Positions 61,661 through 64,000 of a DNA stretch of 64,000 bases are shown in pieces. Numbering within the stretch: position 1 is the first letter of the stretch; each line of letters opens with the position of its first letter. Source of the stretch: Flavobacterium foetidum (GTDB lineage Bacteria > Bacteroidota > Bacteroidia > Flavobacteriales > Flavobacteriaceae); contig NZ_SJTF01000004.1 of NCBI RefSeq assembly GCF_004634245.1, positions 186,001 to 250,000 on the forward strand, written 5' to 3'. The notes under the pieces are model-generated. The model was not told the origin of the DNA. It searched no databases and worked only from the letters and a program-made list of their open reading frames with translations. Made by a program: the position numbers and the translations under genes.

Positions 61661-64000
61661 TTAATGAGTATGTTTCGGATTGAAACCGTCTTCGCTTAAT
61701 TCTGTATGCTCATAATCGGCAACCATTTCGGCTTCGTAGTCGATTTTCTCTCCTTTAGAGAATTTTCTAATGATTTTCTCCATAATATCATAGATAACCG
61801 GAACCACAATCAACGTTAGGAATAATGAAGAAATCAAACCTCCGATAATTACCCAAGCCAATCCGTTTTTCCATTCAGCTCCGGCTCCAGATGCTAATGC
61901 AATCGGGAACATACCGAATACCATCGCAATTGTCGTCATCAAGATTGGACGTAAACGAGCGTGGTTTGCTTGAATCAACGCTCTTCTGATAGATTCTCCA
62001 GCTGCTCTTCGTTGATTGGTATAATCCACAAGCATGATCGCATTCTTACACACCAGACCAATCAACATGATGACCCCTAAGATGGTAAAGATATTTAAAG
62101 TATTGTTTGTCAATGCCAAGGCAAATAAAACTCCAATGAACGAAAGCGGAATTGCGAACAATACAACAAACGGGTGAACGAAACTGTCATATAATCCAAC
62201 CATTACAAGGTAAACCAAGATAATAGCCGCTAATAATGCAATCCCTAAAGTACCAAATCCTTCTGATTGGTTTTCTTGGTCACCACCCCAGATGTAGTTA
62301 ACTCCTGTTGGTTTTTTCAACTTATCTAGTTTTTCCTGCCATTGCTGAACGATTGTTCCTGCCGGTACCCCAACGTTCTGTCCTTGTACGGTTACAGAAG
62401 CCGTTTTATCTCTACGCTCCAATTTACTTGGTCCAGAACCTTCTGTAATTGTTGCAAATTGGTTTAATTTAATCTGCTGACCTGCATTGTTGATGAAAAT
62501 CAGGTTACTAACGTCTGTGATATTTTTTCTGTCAAATTCGTTGTATTTGATGTTGATATCATATTCGTATTCTCCAGCTCTAAACTTACCGTCTGTATTA
62601 CCGCTGTAAGCTGTCTGCATCGTTAAACCAACCGTTTGAAGTGTTAATCCTAATGCTGCCATTTTATCTCTATCAACCTGAACGTTGATTTCAGGATTTC
62701 CGTCTTCAACTGTCAATTTAATCTCGGTTGTTCCAGGAATAGTACGCAATTCAGCTTCGGCCATTTTGGCAAATTTCATCGCACTTTCTACGTTTGGACC
62801 AGTTACAATCAAACCTAAAGTTGCATCTTCAGCAGTACCTAAGATACCAACCGGAACTGTTTTTACTTTAGCCCCAACTAATATTTTCTCTAGTTTACGT
62901 TTTGTTTTTGCTGCATAAACATTGGCGTCGTCTGTACGATCTTTTTGCTCGATCATTTTAACGTCAATCTCTGCTTTGTATGCTGTTGCCTGAGCTGCTC
63001 CTAAACCTTCACTGGTCTGACCAACTGTTGTAATTTGGCTGTAAACATATTTTTCTCCTTTTAAGAAAGCTTCTGCTTTTTGCGTCATAAAGTTGGTCTG
63101 CTCTAACGAAGCATCTTTTGGCATCTCAATCTGCACTAAGAACTCACCACTATCAGATGATGCGAAGAATTCTCCTCCGATGTATCCGCCTCCCATTAAC
63201 CAGAAGATTGTACCGAAGAACATTACCACAATAACTACCATTGTTTTAATGTAGTGATCTAAACACCAGTTAAGCAAATTCGATACCCAGTCGGTAAAAC
63301 GAGTTAAGTAGCTTTCGAATCCAAGAATGATTCTTCCGAAAAGATTTTTACCTTCAATATGTTCCAGTTTTCCGAAACGAGAAGATAACCACGGAATAAT
63401 TGTAAACGAAGCCAATAACGAGAACATCGTCGAAATAATTACCGTAACACAGAATTGTGTAATAATGTTTGATACTAATCCTGTACTCATTGCAATTGGC
63501 AAGAACACCACCACAATTACTAAAGTAATCGAAGTTACAGTTGCTCCAATTTCTGCAGTACCGTCGTAAGCGGCACGGATTCGGCTTTTACCCATCTCCA
63601 TGTGTCTGTAAATATTTTCCAATACCACAATCGCGTCATCCACAAGAATACCAACCACGAGAGATAAACCAAGCAACGACATCAAGTTAAGCGTATAACC
63701 TAATAAGTAAATTCCAATAAACGTTGCAATCAAAGAGGCAGGAATAGATACCATTACAATCAATGAGTTTCTAATACTGTGCAAGAAGAACAACATTACG
63801 AATGCTACCAGAATAACCGCAATCAACAAGTCATGTACAACAGAGTCTGCCGCTTCAAGAGTAAAGACCGTACTGTCTTTTGCTACTTCTAACTTCAATT
63901 GAGCAGATTTGTAATCGTTCTCTAATGTTTTGATTGTTTTAATCAACTGCTCACTTACCGCAACGGCATTTGCATCTGACTGTTTTACGATTTGAAGAAC
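61661..64000 (-). CDS. RND efflux transporter permease (N-terminus beyond window)
   Basis: The last 779 residues are visible; the frame is open to the window edge, so the gene begins outside (family length is about 1050). Inner-membrane RND pump of the AcrB/HAE1 type. Seen: membrane helices with the proton-relay pair in LVVGILVDDAIVVLENIYRH, the large second periplasmic loop (FASSDSGEFLVQIEMPKDAS, EINVQVDRDKMAALGLTLQT), and the C-terminal helices GLVCKNAIMLVDYTNQR and ALIQANHARLRPILMTTIAM. It works with an adaptor and a TolC-like channel, expected upstream, outside the window. An internal TTG at 63946 is not its start. Confidence 0.94.
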   Translation of the reverse strand, partial: VLQIVKQSDANAVAVSEQLIKTIKTLENDYKSAQLKLEVAKDSTVFTLEAADSVVHDLLIAVILVAFVMLFFLHSIRNSLIVMVSIPASLIATFIGIYLLGYTLNLMSLLGLSLVVGILVDDAIVVLENIYRHMEMGKSRIRAAYDGTAEIGATVTSITLVIVVVFLPIAMSTGLVSNIITQFCVTVIISTMFSLLASFTIIPWLSSRFGKLEHIEGKNLFGRIILGFESYLTRFTDWVSNLLNWCLDHYIKTMVVIVVMFFGTIFWLMGGGYIGGEFFASSDSGEFLVQIEMPKDASLEQTNFMTQKAEAFLKGEKYVYSQITTVGQTSEGLGAAQATAYKAEIDVKMIEQKDRTDDANVYAAKTKRKLEKILVGAKVKTVPVGILGTAEDATLGLIVTGPNVESAMKFAKMAEAELRTIPGTTEIKLTVEDGNPEINVQVDRDKMAALGLTLQTVGLTMQTAYSGNTDGKFRAGEYEYDINIKYNEFDRKNITDVSNLIFINNAGQQIKLNQFATITEGSGPSKLERRDKTASVTVQGQNVGVPAGTIVQQWQEKLDKLKKPTGVNYIWGGDQENQSEGFGTLGIALLAAIILVYLVMVGLYDSFVHPFVVLFAIPLSFIGVLFALALTNNTLNIFTILGVIMLIGLVCKNAIMLVDYTNQRRAAGESIRRALIQANHARLRPILMTTIAMVFGMFPIALASGAGAEWKNGLAWVIIGGLISSLFLTLIVVPVIYDIMEKIIRKFSKGEKIDYEAEMVADYEHTELSEDGFNPKHTH

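Overview
The window is a chromosomal stretch of an AT-rich Bacteroidota genome, most likely a Flavobacterium. Evidence seen in the sequence: repeated Bacteroidota-type promoter boxes (TAnnTTTG near -7, sometimes with an upstream TTG), a fused MurF-alanine racemase, a DNA polymerase III alpha subunit with a built-in proofreading exonuclease, a long-tailed ribosomal protein S16, TonB/carboxypeptidase-regulatory-domain receptors, many signal-peptide lipoproteins, and dispersed palindromic intergenic repeats of the kind common in flavobacteria. I see no prophage, no intact insertion sequence and no CRISPR array.

Layout. 0-10.9 kb: cell wall enzyme (murF-alr, cut by the window edge), a membrane protein, an outer-membrane barrel, a small His/Cys-rich exported protein with a ZnuD-like TonB receptor, a prolyl oligopeptidase, a Gfo/Idh/MocA oxidoreductase and another barrel. 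11-15.6 kb: dnaE. 15.9-17.2 kb: two unknown lipoproteins. 17.6-22.9 kb: leucine biosynthesis leuC-leuD-leuA-leuB with a promoter, a tiny leucine-rich upstream ORF, an internal hairpin and a repeat array. 23-24.9 kb: rpsP, rimM, trmN6.

25.1-33.3 kb is a peptide export locus. A minus-strand set (VKOR-thioredoxin fusion, six-cysteine double-glycine peptide, C39-peptidase ABC exporter, HlyD adaptor) faces a plus-strand set of three very small double-glycine peptides with Asp/Gly-rich cores. These are followed by a convergent membrane regulator with a predicted periplasmic TPR domain and a cytoplasmic AraC domain. A 16-bp direct repeat sits upstream of the peptide promoter. I read the locus as production of secreted peptides, possibly with peptide sensing; this is the best candidate for an undescribed system.

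33.5-36.8 kb: a glutaryl-CoA-dehydrogenase-like enzyme, a DUF3050 protein, an SGNH lipoprotein and a small unknown. 36.9-44.7 kb: a type I restriction-modification locus (hsdM-hsdS-DUF1737, then fic-hsdR) with a helically phased repeat array at the fic promoter and recombinogenic repeats inside hsdS. 44.7-50.3 kb: tRNA-Ser(GGA), a LysR/MFS divergent pair, asparaginase, acyltransferase and TatD. A decayed S41 peptidase tail follows.

51-59.7 kb is a second cluster of interest: an ECF-type sigma factor and a membrane anti-sigma-like TPR protein, then a small membrane protein, a lipoprotein, a PKD-barrel protein, an exported TPR-CHAT caspase-like protein and an overlapping retropepsin-like protease. 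Three copies of a bipartite motif (GGGTAACAA, 10-11 bp, AATTG) precede two of these genes and may be the sigma factor's own promoters. 60-64 kb: a Tet-like MFS exporter and an RND efflux pump cut by the window end.
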